From contig CM060731.1 of the NCBI GenBank assembly GCA_030704615.1, forward strand, positions 57,020,756 through 57,084,755: a DNA stretch of 64,000 nucleotides, read 5' to 3'. The translations under genes were made by a program, and so were the position numbers. Numbering within the stretch: position 1 is the stretch's first letter; the number at the start of each line of letters is the position of its first letter. The notes beneath the pieces are model-generated. The model worked only from the letters and a program-made list of their open reading frames with translations. It did no database searches and was not told the origin of the DNA. This document shows positions 1 through 13,087 of this stretch, piece after piece. This stretch comes from Takakia lepidozioides (taxonomy: Eukaryota; Streptophyta; Takakiopsida; Takakiales; Takakiaceae).

Positions 1-269
1 TAGTAACAAATGTGTCAAAACCCACAGCATAAACTGGGGGATAGACACCTCTGTGGTCATACTAGAAGTTGCACAAGCGCTTGCCTTAAGTTGAACCAGT
101 CAAATCTCTCTCAATTAATTGTCAACAACCTGTTACTACTCAGTGCATATGCACACACTCCAAGGACAACTGCATTGGTATAACACTTTCTCAGTTCAAA
201 TAACAGTAGCTAACACATGAAAGCTAAAAAGAGATAGAGGTAGAGAGATAACCTGGATGTTGTGGTGTG

Positions 270-1150
270 TGCTGGATCCATGAACTTCTTGATCGAAGTG
301 TCATATCTGTCACAGGGACAGCCATCCCATGAGAAAAGCAGATCCCACCTGCCAGTTGCAGCATAGTTGTTTGATATAACACATAAGTTGCGGCATCCTG
401 TTCATCCCAGTTGACTACATGTTGCTGCATGTTCTGTGTGACTGTGCTCATAGGTCTCCAAGCCTCCATCCCACACCCATGCTGGGCATATCCTGCAATC
501 ATCGCACCACATTGGGTTCAACCATGTTGTCAAACACTTCCTTAGCATCTTTGAGGCTGCTGCATTTGACATACATATCCACGAGGGTATTGTTCAGACT
601 GTTACTACTCTAGGTTTGATGATGTGACCATGGTGAAATGTCCATGATGTGACCAAGTGTGACCCAGTTTGGCTTCAGCCCCTTCCTGCATCATTTGCTC
701 ATATGTGTCTGAAGCATTCTTACCATGCCCATGCTTGGTAAGTCCTGCCACCATTAACAGTCGACTTGAGAATGGGGTAACCACCCACATCATCAAAACT
801 TGTTCATGCATTCTGTTGAACACTTGGTGTGCATCCATGACGCTCCTGCATTTAACATACAGGGTGTTGTGTTGAAGAACATTTGGCTTGAATCCGCTTT
901 AAATGCCTCCTGTGTTCAAAATTTGTGGAGCCTCCTTCAGTTGTCCTGCCTCATATAGTGTCCTCACATGCCCAGAAGTGCCAGAAGAGGTCTTACGTAC
1001 TCCCTCTCTAGTTCCTCTTCTCGAAACTACGGTCAAGATGTACTCAACTGTGCCGCTGCTGCTGCTTCCAGTTGACCATCTACCCATAGGGTTTTCTTAT
1101 AGTCATCAAGGATGATGGTACTTTTTGCACTTGAAATCTGGCCCTCTTAG
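270..1150 (-). pseudogene. Decayed pentatricopeptide-repeat (PPR) gene
   Basis: PPR proteins are plant organelle RNA-binding proteins built from 35-residue helical repeats. On the minus strand several repeat pieces are readable but lie in different frames. Around 830-760 there is a segment with VMDAHQVFNRM, then one with GLTKHGHGKNASDTYEQM near 760-690. Around 580-500 there is DMYVKCSSLKDAKEVFDNM, and near 500-470 the AGYAQHG type of sequence. A piece with LYEAGQLKEA lies near 960-910. Stops and frame changes separate them, so no full-length protein can be read. The phrases match the P-L-S class common in land plants. I infer a dead gene or gene fragment; a heavily spliced live gene is unlikely because PPR genes usually have long exons. 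Confidence 0.7.
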
Positions 1151-3440
1151 ATGAATCTGGACAAACACTCCACCCCTCCCACCTTCAGTTATCCCCGCTG
1201 CATAGACCCTTGCTGCTAGCAGCTGACAATGACAGCCTAAATTTTGTCTATATATCGCACACTAGTTCCTACGTTGAATTGGCCCCCAGACTCTAAAAAT
1301 ATGTTGGGGAAAGAGCGAGGATGACAATTTGCAAGAAACTTTTGTGATGCAACTTGTTGTCCGCTTCTCTCTCTGACATAACAGGCATTTCTCTTTGCCT
1401 TGATTGTCCCAACAGCTACTGGGGTCCCATATCCTTCCAAAGCTTCTCCTTGTCTCTGTCTTCTGTTTCTGGATATTTGCCTGTTGCCACATTGGCTGTA
1501 AAAGGTCAAAATCATTCCAAACCACCATACGTCCACCTGCCGAGCTAAGTTACAGAATTCAACATGAAAAATTAGGGATGGCTCTGATAAGAGGACAAAA
1601 CAAACCTCACTGTGTTGAACAAGGAGGTGCCCTCACCACATTGTCCCTGACATTGTGTCATAAAGCAGCTAGCTTTTCTTTCACCCCAAGGAGGATTCAG
1701 CGAGACCCAGAAAGGAAATCGTGTTATCACATAATTTCAGTGGCATCCCTGAAGGTTTGGAAGGCCCCATAGTCATCACATGCAAGGGACTCCGTCCTCT
1801 GTGCATTGCCATGGTGGATGACGGCACAGCCCAGCCCCTTAATCCGCTCTCGCCTGACCGAAACAAGAGGACCGGGCCTTGGGTATGGAGTCCCCTTGCG
1901 CTCTCTGCTTCGAACTCCGACAAGAAACAATTGTACCAGCAGGCTCCTCTGTACATTGGAAACGATCAACCTGCTTCAAGGATCACGTATGGGTGCGAAC
2001 CGCCATTTGCTGCTGCATTTTCAACGTCTCCTTCCTTCTGTCTTCTCCAAGGACATGTCAATAGGCATATCAATCTCTATCTGCTCCAGTCCCCAAAACG
2101 TCGTCGAAAGGAGAGGCTGGCTGCTTCTTCGCAGCCCTCCCACTTCACGTCCCAGCACATGCGAAAGTTCCGTCGTCTTGATCTCTGCTTTCCTTTCTAC
2201 CTTCTATCATGAGTGTCACCATGTATTTACAACGTCGGCTAACCGTCTTTTGGGTTTAAGGGTTTAGCCAAGCACGAGCGATGTGGCCTTCAACTGGATT
2301 CCTAAAGATTAGTCTTGGTTACTAGTTTGATGTTGGCGACCCTGCTCAGATCTGTGGATTTTCTGTTTAGTTTTATTCGGGGTTTTTATCGTTCTCTTAC
2401 GTTGGAGTCAGTGTGATGCTCTTATACTATGCATCGCATCGATGATGGAGGAGCTTAGCGGATATGGGCAGGCAAGGAGCTAAGCAGGGCAAGAATCCTG
2501 ACCTGGGGTCTGGGTGCAGAAACATTGTGGCGCAGCTGGTACGAGATAACGACACAACCATGCCCACGGTCTGGCTTCTCGCTCTCACATTTTGAATTCT
2601 TCACTTCGAGAGTTGGGGAAAGTGCTTCTGCATGCCTGCACACGATCACCCTTTCAATGGGGAAAGGCATATCAGAGGCCAGAACTTTTTCTGTCACGTG
2701 TCATTGTCAACCCTAATTTAAATCTGACTGTCAAGACAAGGGACTCCGAGCTAAGAATACGGATGCAAAGCCCAGACAATTTCCCAGCCGTATCAAAGGT
2801 TGCAACTAAAATCGCTCTACTAAATGCAGATGTGTGAAGACCCAGCATTGAGGCACACATGAAGCACGAGGCGAACATGAAGACAATCCGAACATATCGA
2901 AGGGAAACCAACCTCGAGCTATGGATGAATTGGTTATGATAGAACACCGCATCGCTGATCCCTGGTCAAAAGTTTATCAGTCCTAATTGAAATCAATGGA
3001 ACTGAGTAAAAGGGTGTTGGCGAAGACCATGGCAGGCAGGCTTATAACCCTGGCTCTCTTCAAGTCACGCTGGCAGGTGTATCCGGGTGGTAGACAGGCC
3101 AAGGAGCTAGTGGACTTGAGAGCACTTTCAAGTCTATCGACTAGGACAGACGGTAAGCCACCTACACTCTTGATGTCACTTTTCCTCTTCCTCCTCATGT
3201 AAGGGCTTATTTAATTAGTTCTTTCTTTCCCTCTCTGTCCGAAATCCACATTCCCAATCTTGGTGGGGAGGCACATTAATGGATACTCTGCAAAATGCAG
3301 TGAAGGTGAATCCCCTAAGGTTTCCATCACCGTTGTGTACTCTCCTGCCATCCCCTCTCAACCTTTCCTCCTCTTTTGTGTTCCATTCGTAACCTCTGTG
3401 GGGTCCATGGGTACAAGGTGATGGCAAGTAAGTCTAATGA
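1151..3440. other. Intergenic; no gene recognised
   Basis: Several short open frames lie on both strands, the longest about 160 codons near 1.7-2.3 kb, but none has a recognisable domain or compositional sign of coding. The right part, next to the dihydrofolate synthetase gene, probably holds its promoter and any untranslated or transit-peptide exon. I could not identify either. Confidence 0.4.
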
Positions 3441-6400
3441 GTTTTTTTTGCGTGGCAAGGTGAGAGGGGTGGGGTGGCACAATTTTTGAGGTACTTGGCT
3501 AAGCTTCGAAATTATGAGAGACAGGGTGTGCCACAAGGGGCAGGCACAGATTCAAATGTTGGCTTTGATCTTCAACGAATGCACCGGCTCCTTGCACGGC
3601 TTGGTGATCCACTGTCACACTATCCGGTTGCCCTCCCTCTCCTCCGCCCTCCCATCTTTCTCTCTCTATTGTGCTGGATCAAAGCCAACAGTGCCAGTGA
3701 GTGGAAAAACAAAATGCCTTCTGGTCAGTACCAGTTAGTTAATCAACACTGCAAGGGCTTTGTTACTCTCAGATGGAGTCTCAGCCTGGTGGGTCAAAGC
3801 CCCATGGTTGATCTGGATGGGTCAGCATTCATCAAGATGCTGCATAGGCATTCATGGGAAACTGGTAATTGAGTAGATTGTCTTCAGAAGCCCATGTGTC
3901 AAATAGTACTTAAATATCGACTATTGACTGTATTTATGTGTTTGAATGACTGTTTGCATATGCATGCATGCTAATATGACAGTGCAAAATGGGCATAGGT
4001 GGTGCATGTTGCTGGAACAAAAGGCAAGGGTTCAACTGTGAGTTTTATCAGCAGTGTTCTACGTGCAGCGGGGTTTTCTGTAGGGACCTACACGAGGTAT
4101 AGTTAATGACTTTTATGTACCCTGTAACATGCTTTATTCACTTCATATTCTGTAGAAGACTTGAGTGGAGAGGGGTTGTTGTAGACGCAGATCATGCAAT
4201 GAGGGAGGAGTGAAATAGTTCAAGAGGATCAGAAGGCTCAAATCCATATTGATGAATTTGTGGTTTAAACACATTATGGCAGCCCACACATTTTCAGTAT
4301 TCAAGAGAGAATAACGGCAGGCACAACAGGAGATCCAGTGCATGAGGCAGCTCTAGGAAAGCTCTTCGAAGATGTGCGGGCAACACTCGATGAGGCTGTT
4401 GCGGAGGAGTCAGGATCTCTCACTCACTTTGAGGTGTCTTGAGGTGACTAGACCCTGTGTGCATTTTGCACCTATTGTGCTCTAGAGGTTGGTAAGAATT
4501 GGAGATGAAAATGTTGAGTTGATCCATGGAGTAAAGGCAAAGAATTTTTAAGTGTGCATGGTTGTTGATCATTTTACTGCGCTTGTACTTTTTATCTTGC
4601 CCACCGTTGGTTCTTGAAATGGGCTGAAGGTATACGTATTGGATATGCCAGATATTGACAGCTGTAGCATTTACGCACTTTGCGAGGAAGAAGGTCGACG
4701 TGGCAGTGATTGAGGTATATTTTTGTGATCTCGTAAGTTGTACGTCTATCAGAAAACCCTGAGAATCCACATGGTCCAAATCTTCCCTGTTTTCAGGGGG
4801 TATTTACATTTTTGTTAAAATGTGTAGGATTCTTTCTGACAATCTTCGATTGACCACTTTAACACTGTTGCTGAGTGGTTGCACATATCACAGAAGAGGA
4901 TGAACGAGGGGTTGTTTATGGCATCTACTTTCCGTCTTTCATAGTCTTCTGTTATGGAACTCAGAAATTGTTCACAGATGTTCTTGAAATATAGCATTAC
5001 GAGTCACCTTCGTGTAGCTACATGCGGTTCTGTGAGTTAAATGGTAGGGATTGATGATGCCCTCTAATCAATTGTAAGTATTGCATACAAGACTGGACTA
5101 AAATATGGAGATGTGATAAAATTCACAATTGGATCGTCAACTTTATATTTGTTGTCTGGTGGCAGACAGGGCTAGGGGGAGCGCGAGATGCAACAAATGT
5201 GATTCGTCCGGAGGGACTTGCAGCAGCTGTCATAGTGGGTATTGGCTGTGAGCATTTGGCAGCGTTGGGTGGCTCCCTGGAAACTATTACCCTTGCCAAG
5301 GCTGGCATCATCAAGCATGGCCGCCCGGTATAGCTCTGTTCTCTTAGACTTGTGTACAAGTTAATCTGTATTCTGTCAGGGAATCTCCTCCTCAAGTCAC
5401 TACAGTGACTAGCAGTGCTTCTCAGCCATGTGTCTCCTGTGCATGGACTAGGTTCTTCCTCTCTGTGATGTACACAGCCCATGATTTAGATTGGTGGTAA
5501 GGTGGAGGGCTTTGCAGCAGTGTACAATTGGTGTTTTACTTTATAGCTGGTTGTCAATATCAAATCAATAGTCAACATTTAGAATTTGACTGCAAGTGGC
5601 TGTATAAGAGCAAAAGCTATTTGACCCTGTTGGTTTGGAATCCCATAGTCGGCTCTTGGGGGTTTGTTTTGCTGCAGACACTATCCTCTCAAGTCGCGGG
5701 CATAGCCAGTGTTCATACTCTACAGCCCAATTAAGATGTTTTCTCTCCTGGGTTGGAATCTCCGCTTACCTCCTCTCTTTGCAGATGGGGAGTGGATTCA
5801 GACAGTAGGCAAAACCAGAGGGTAACTACTACTTGTTCTTGTAGGGGAGGATGGAAGGGGTCTTTGAGCAGTGAGTCTGGGAAAGCACATAACCGGACAC
5901 ATCAAGTTCCCACTATGTGACCACCACAGAGGACTGCTTTGCAGGTGGTAGTTGGCCGGCAACCAGAGTCAGTCGCCAAAGATATCCTCTGGAAAGTGGC
6001 AGCCGCGAAGGAGGCACCTGTGAGAGCTGCCTTTGGCTCCTTGGTACGGTGCGAAGTTGAGGCAGTATCGGCCGATAGCGACAACCCTTTCCAGTCTTGC
6101 AATTTTTCCATCACACATGACCATGAGGTAAGGGCTCCCGGGACATAAATCTGCTTGTCATTTCTGTGTGGGGGGATACGAAGATTTTGTTCTGGCGAAG
6201 ATTCTGCACAGATGCAGCATCATCTTTTCCCTGAAATTATGCGGCAGTAAAGAAGGACACCTTTAATCTGCAATGTTTCAATGTCTGAACATGCCCTTAA
6301 TTTGGACCCTTAACAGACTGTTCAGAAAGGTGACAGGGTTTTTGTTCTCCATCTCATTGGGCTTTTAGCTCTACTTAGTCCCATGGCCCCCTGTGCCTCT

Positions 6401-9400
6401 GGTCCAGAAAACACGTCTAACATGAAAATATTTAGAATATATATTCCTTCAAAAATTCCTTATATTATTAGGTGATTTCACAATACTCTTACTCTCTTGT
6501 GGTTGTGTATGGGTTAGCTTGTGCGTATGGTTGGGTTTTGATAATGTAGATGCGCTTTTCTCTATTCTTAAAAAGACGCACGTTACTGCAGACCTGGACT
6601 GAGCATACTCAGAAAAACCCATGAAAGGAGTAGTGTCAAAGGTTACAGAGTTCCTTGAACTGAGGCAGTTACGTACATTTAAAGACGATGTTTTGCCGGA
6701 TAGGAAACTCTGAGTCTCAAAAGTTAATTTTTGGGGTCTACTTCCCAACGTACCAGAAACATGCTATGTTTTGATGTGATCTGAACAGAGGTGGGAGATG
6801 GAAAATGTAAGGCTGGGCACGTTGGGTGCCCACCAGCAGGACAACGCCCTGACAGCAATATCGGCAGTTCTCTGCCTTCGATCCCAAGGTTTTTGAGTAT
6901 TGAGTTGGCTTCCTACATTCCAGTTATGCATTTAAAGTGCTTGAAGAGGTTGCCTGGTCAGGAAACCTACTTTCTCAAGTTCTGAAGTGTTCACAGAGAT
7001 TGTTGGCTTGGTGGCTCTTCCTTCAATTTGACAGGATTTCCTTCCAGTCTGAGATAGTCAACTCAACGATAGTGGATTTGTCTATGGCAGGATGGACTAT
7101 TCCTGATTCTGCCATCCGCGCTGGCTTAGAATCTACAGTGATTCCAGGGAGATTCCAGGTGGCAACACAAGAGCAAGCTGATGCCTTGGGCTGTTGTGGG
7201 GCCAGAGTCATCCTTGATGGAGGTATTTGTTCCCTTGTTGTTGAGATTCACAGCCATGCATTTTGCTCCACAAAGCGTGTGTGTATGGCGTTCCCCACAT
7301 GGGTCTGACCTGGTTGATTGTATGTAGACTTATTGACCTGTTGTGAGGGCATAACAGCCAACATCTGCAAACATAAAGGCTTGGGCATTTGCAAGGTAGG
7401 TATCACAAAACTTAGTATTAGTCTGGGGAAATAGGTGAAGTTGTGGTTAAGCTGCAACTTGGGATCATAATTGTGCATAGCACAGATGTACAGTGAGTAG
7501 CGTTTCATTTACAGGGAGTGATCGTTGATTCAGGGCTGGCATTAAAAGTGTAGTGTTGACTACAAACAAATGAAATGAAATGAAATGAACAATTAATGTT
7601 CTAGCGATTGTCTAAGGGTGAAGGCCTCGTGCAGGTAGGCTGCCAAGCATTTTTGATCCTCATAGTGGAAGACATCAGTGAGAGTTTGGGTTCCACTGCA
7701 TAAACAGTGGAATCTCCCACGGATCTCGTAGTATAGAGGGCAGTAGAAGAAGAAGTGTTCTTCAGTTTCAATTTCCTGGCTGCGCCCTATGCAAGCTGGA
7801 CATAGGCGGTCCTCCCGTTGCAGGTTTTCCCATCTGCCAGTCTCTATCCGTAGGTTGTGGGAACCCACCCTGAACCGCCCCCATGCCCTCAGGAGGGAAG
7901 GAGATAAGGATGCTGAAAGGTAATTTGGTCTCAAGATTCTATCATCGCGGAGCACCAAGAATGTCTCTCGATAGAAGTGGAGCTTTGTTGTGAGATTGGG
8001 TAGCTTCCAAGTTCTCTTGACATGTAATTCCATAAGCTCTCTCCTAATGAGTCTGTTGCGATCATGTCTGGATGTGATGTCCACCTCATCTGGATTCATT
8101 GGTAATAGGAAAGCAGTAGAGAGTCCGTTGCGTTGAAATAAACTGTCCACTCGAGCATACCAGGAGTTCCTGAAACCTGCAGCTTTGAGCCTCATAGATG
8201 TTGTGAGGGCCCTTGCCACGAGCCCCTTGGGTGGAAGGGCCTGTAATCTATGGAGAAAGATTGTAAGCCGGAAGAGGGCCTCGGATTGCAATGGTACACA
8301 TGCGAACTCTGCACCTAGGATCTGAGATGGAGTTGTGCTCCTGGCGCCAAGCATTGCTTGGAGAAAAGATGACTGTAATGGTTCCAGATTCTTTTCCCAC
8401 CAGGAGACAGGGACACCAGGTGCCCAGAACTCACAACCATAGATGGTAGCAGGGCTGACGATGGTGTCAAACAGCCACTTTTTGGTTGGGGGATGACGCA
8501 GATGTATTTGCTTGCATTTGGCCTAAAGGCGGACAGAGGCCGCCTTACCTTTAGTCAATCTGTCCAGGGCAGTGGCTGCAAAGTGAAACTTGGGGGAGTG
8601 GATAACCAGACCCAGGTACCGGTATGATTTCACAATCTCAATTTCCTGCTGGTTGAAGATGAATCAGCCTGGCCATTGAAGACCATGATCTTGGTCTTGC
8701 TAAGATTGACTTGCATCCCATAGTCCCATCCCAAACAAAGAGAGGAGGAAAAGGAAAAGGGAAACTTTAAAATAGAGAGACAGAGGCGTGCTGCTGCCAC
8801 ATGTGGCTGAAGCACGGTATCCTTCCACTGCTAGAATATCAGAGTAGACATCATTCATGAGAGCACTTTATATTTGAAGAATCTTACATGTGGGGTCTGG
8901 GGGCTCATGGACGGCATTAGCACACACTGAAGGATCTGCCATTGCATTGGCGCATACACTCCGAGAGGCCTTTCCAGAGGCAGAATTAGCCCTTGTAGTA
9001 GCCATGGCTACTGACAAAGATCATTATGCATTTGCGAATGCATTGTTAAAAGGTGTGTCCGTTACCTTTACTTGCTCGTACCTCAGATTGTTCAGGGGAG
9101 GGGAGAAGGATATAGAAGATTGACTTGTACAGCTGTATGAGGATGGCTCACTTGAAAGTTCGGATTTGATGCATCTCCCGTGTATCAACTATGTATGCAC
9201 TTTTGACACTGTTTAGGTGACTCTTTAAGTCTTCTATGATAATCTTGAAAGTACATGAACTTGTTTGGCATTAGTCATCATACTCAGTACCGCCAGTGAC
9301 AAGGGTGGAATATTGGAGGCGACCAGACTACAAATGTTGACTTCAGAAGGATAGTTATCTGAAAGCTCTCCTTGAGGAACTCTTCCAGGTTCTGAGGAGA

Positions 9401-9865
9401 AACAGCTTTACTTCACAAACCCTAAGCTTGGCACACAGATTGTGCAAACTGTAAGAGGTGTGGTCATCATAAGCAAAGGACTGCAAAATTGTGTACCAGA
9501 TGGCAGCACCTTATTTTCAAAGTTCTTGCAAATGTGCAGAGGCAAAACCAGATGTTGTTGTCACCACGAGAGTCCCTGTGGCAGGAAGCTATGACCGGTC
9601 CACCTCGGCAGCTGAATTGGCATGCGTGTGGATTAAGGCAGCTCTAACATTAAATTTAAAGGTTATTCAGAACAACAGTAAAGGCGTGGCCAAAAGGGCA
9701 CGCTGGTCTGAAGGCTTGATTTTGGTTGTAGAGGTAGAGCCCATGGATGTGGCAATCAAAGAGGCAATGGCCAAATTGAATGAGAGAGTTGGGCTAACAA
9801 ACAGCCGACAAGTAGTTTGTGTCACAGGATCTCTTCATGGAGTTGCAGCAGCTCTCTCTCTCTAA
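3441..9865 (+). CDS. DHFS: Dihydrofolate synthetase (folC/Mur ligase family), ten exons visible
   Basis: Catalyses ATP-dependent joining of glutamate to dihydropteroate, a mitochondrial step of plant folate synthesis. Exons I can place: about 3459-3626, 3999-4096, 4283-4433, 4652-4714, 5166-5327, 5945-6127, 6789-6888, 7091-7222, 8921-9052, 9507-9865 (TAA). All junctions are GT-AG and every phase agrees, giving about 510 residues, near the family length. The first exon carries [14 protein letters not shown]. The second carries the ATP-binding P-loop AGTKGKGST. Later come [12 protein letters not shown], the [11 protein letters not shown] region, ILDGAHTEGSA across an exon join, [11 protein letters not shown] and the C-terminal VTGSLHG. 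These fit plant dihydrofolate synthetase rather than folylpolyglutamate synthetase. No in-frame ATG lies just upstream of the first exon (an in-frame stop is at 3438), so a transit-peptide exon must lie further left; I did not find it. The gene looks functional. The intron before the 8921 exon holds a LINE. Confidence 0.88.
7566..8730 (-). mobile_element. 5'-truncated LINE (non-LTR retrotransposon) in a DHFS intron
   Basis: The minus strand encodes the 3' part of a LINE polymerase. An open frame of 253 codons (8354-7593) ends in a Cys/His cluster [21 protein letters not shown], typical of the region after the reverse transcriptase domain in plant LINEs. Upstream pieces in other frames include [12 protein letters not shown] (near 8420) and [16 protein letters not shown] (near 8700), both from the late reverse-transcriptase/thumb region. 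The catalytic palm is missing, so this is a 5'-truncated dead copy. At its 3' end there is a short (TTTCA)n tail, visible on the plus strand at 7568-7590. It lies antisense to the host gene. Confidence 0.82.
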
Positions 9866-10301
9866 TGACGTAACAGTCATGCTTTTGGTAATATATTCCA
9901 AGCGTGCAAAATCTCCACGACATGCCAGACCACACTGCCACAGCCATTCCTATTGATGTGACAGAACTGATTTTACACTGCTAGTGTCATTGGTGGTTGA
10001 GGTGCACACCTGAGAAGCAGCATGCTGAAACTGAGATCCATGGTCAGCTGCTTTCAATCAAAGAAAGGTACGGATGTGGCGAATCTTGGACGTCATACCT
10101 TTTACTGATGAAGCGGAATCTCAGTTTGATTCAGTACTAGCTGAACTTAGCCAGATGCTTGGATCATAGATGGCCAGATTTGTACAAGTGAAATTAATTG
10201 TACTAACTGCACCGAGTTTGCTGAGTTCAGGATGGGTGACTTGCATTCTTGTTCTCTGGTAACTGGTTAGCCACAGTGCCACCCTCCAATTCTACACTAT
10301 A

Positions 10302-10343
10302 GGAGACTAGATTCATGAAGGAGACTAGATTCATGAAGGAGAC
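10302..10343. repeat. 18-bp direct tandem duplication
   Basis: The unit GGAGACTAGATTCATGAA occurs twice in a row (10302-10319, 10320-10337) and is followed by the first six bases of a third copy. No associated feature. Confidence 0.8.
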
Positions 10344-12299
10344 AAATGACACCACAATCCAAAACCGTCCATCTTAACTCTGAGGCTTTGTCTGGATTCG
10401 ATCAAGTGCCCCCCAGCCAAGGACGGGCTCCTCATCATTATCAGGAAAACGATTCGAGAAACGGTAAGAGAGATACTGAGATACTGTAACACTGTCTCCA
10501 AATATCTTGTTTAGCCTATTTGCGATTGACCTTCCTGGTTGGTGCAAACCAAGCTAAGCAGGGAATGGAAGTAGCTGGATGGGCCAGTATCATGCTTAAC
10601 CCCCTAATGGACGAGCCCATTTTTGGTGGGTTCTCATAAGAAATTAGCCAAGAGCCAAGGGTAGCAGTTGTGAATAGGTAGCTCTACTTAACTTGTTTGG
10701 AAGTTGCTGGTGTGCCCATAACCCATAGCAGACTACTTAGTGTGCGGTGCTTTCAACAAGGAACCCTAGGCTTTCCTGGCTTTGAGGCGCCTGTCACTAG
10801 GGCGAGGGCGGTGCCCGAGGGCAAAAACCAAGGTCCAAGGGCCAGGAAAGTGGTGTGTGGAGTGTGGATCTCTGACATGCTGTAACAGCCCTCCGCCCGG
10901 ATTTGGTCAGGTCTTTAGAGTCCACTTGCTGCTTGCACCATTCTTCAGGCTCTTAAGGTCCGCTCCATCTGATGCATCCATTAGAACTTCCCAAAAAGCA
11001 TTGTTATCATCTTGGAAAGCTGGAAGGAACTGAGAACATGTGGTAGGGGTATATGCTTGGTTTTGGCAGCGATCATGCCTGATCTCTCTCTCAAAGGGAG
11101 GAGCCAACGACAGGTAACGGATGCAGCCGGACCCACGTGTCTCCCATACCTGAAAACAGTTCAACAGCAGTCCGGATGTCTCTCTCTTGATTTGTGAACA
11201 TTTTCATGTCAAAACATCACATCCTGGCCAGCAATTGAGGCCCCACCAAAACATCGGCACACGCAATATTGTTGCAGATTTTGCAGTTGTTTAGAGGATT
11301 AAAAAGCAGATTTCTGTTCCTTATCAAGCCATAGCTAACTGGCTTCGAGATCTGCTGGCTGATTATGGTCTACAGCCAATCGCAGTCGATGGTACGTCCG
11401 CATTCAGACAGACTATCCATCACGTTGCTAAAGAGGCTAAAGAGGCAAGCTTTTCCTTGTGTTCCATCAGGAAGTCGTTTCTTCCTTGCGAGGAGCCGTT
11501 GAACACAGAAACCGCACGATATTTGCACATGAACGTTGCTCATGGTTGGCTGTACGGAGCCCATGCAGCACGTCTCTCACGTAAAGGTTCCTCCTTCAAT
11601 TTAAACCAATCATAACCGTCCATTAAATGAAATCCAAGCCGTCCAAGCGTCAAGGCACTCAGATGGGGATACTCCCCTGGAATTCGCGGAGGCACTTGGG
11701 TTACCGCCTAGGTGCATCCCGAGGGCGATGCTCGGATGCAAATGTTCCAGAAGATTGCACATGAAAATTGCACGAAAACTGCACGTTCATGTCTCGAGTC
11801 CCTGCGTACCAGGGAGCATCTTCCAGGCTTACATTCATGAATTCCGTGCTTGAACCAGTGAGGAATTCTGAGTACGGAGTTTTGCGTGCTTAAAATTAAC
11901 ACGCATGGCTGCACAGAATTTAGCTTTCCTCAGTCTTTTGATATCCATCGAGCTGACTCCAGATATCTAACAAATCTGAAGGTGAAAAATGACACCAAAC
12001 CGCAACATGGAATCTAAACAGACAAGAAACGACCAAAGTCAAAACTGAACGAGCCAAGCACTGTAGAGAGACATAGCGTCAGAAGCATCACTCCACCATA
12101 CCCTCGCCCACAGTGACGCTCTTCCTCGCATAGCCCACTTCAGTTCACACAACATGCTTTAGTGTTGCCTAATCGACGGATGACGCCGCACTTTCACATG
12201 CTCTTTGGTAAGCCTCATCCAGTATCACTAATCACAGCCAACCATCACTAGTCCCGGCTACTCAGAATGTAGCAATTCTCATTGTCTTTAGATTGACAT

Positions 12300-12930
12300 A
12301 GAATATTGTTCACCACAAGCTCATCATTGCAGCCATTCGACGACGTAACCTAACCTGACGTCCAAGTTACAATGTATCCAATGTACATGCTCATCTGCGT
12401 TGCAAAATAGGAGTAGCTGCTCAAAACGAGGTAGACTGTCCTTCACCGCCCTCTTAAAGGGCTTTGAAAATGGTTAGGTTAGTCATCATTGCAGCATTAC
12501 CAAGGGAGCATTCTCTCCATCATCAAACATTCATCCCACATGGAGACGATGCCACTGCACCCCAAAACGGAAGCATGGCAAACAAAAGCTTGCAAGAGTC
12601 ATCCAACCAGATTCTTTTGGTTTCAAAGCCAAGGAAGATTTCATGTGCTAGTTGCCTACAAAGAACCCGACCTCTCCAGAAGGTGATGAGATTCATCGCA
12701 TGACCCTCAGAATGCAGCTTTTTCAATGACGTTCAGCATAAGCTCGTAGTTGCAGAATTGACAACATAACTTTTGATCACGCAAGTTCCACATACTTCCA
12801 ATATCTGTGTTGTAAAGAAGGGATCAAAGGAGGGTAGCTGCTCAGAACATTCAGAGAATCTCTTCACCGCCCTCACTAAGGGCTTTGATGACCCTTTCAT
12901 TGCAGCGTCACCAAGGGAGACCCTACAAGG
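12300..12930. repeat. Degenerate tandem duplication, period about 420 bp
   Basis: The block near 12412-12515 (GTAGCTGCTC, then CTTCACCGCCCTC, AGGGCTTTGA, CATTGCAGC and ACCAAGGGAG) is repeated in the same order near 12832-12930. Weaker matches extend upstream of both copies. This is an old duplication of non-coding or decayed sequence; origin unknown. Confidence 0.6.
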
Positions 12931-13087
12931 TTGACATTACATTAAACTGTACTACAGTATAATCTATAATGAAGTAACTGCTTTATGAACTTTTAACTTC
13001 ACTATCCTCGTTGGAAGGCTCTGGAGAATGATGTCAAAGCAAACGCAAGTAGGAAGACTGATGTACAATTAAACGGGTCCAACTTAC

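Larger units (their letters stand above)
9866..13087. other. Intergenic; no confident gene
   Basis: Short open frames only, none recognisable. The stretch contains an 18-bp direct duplication at 10302-10343 and a degenerate 420-bp tandem duplication at 12300-12930. Some of the minus strand could hold 3' exons or untranslated sequence of the unrecognised gene at 13.1-15.6 kb. Confidence 0.35.
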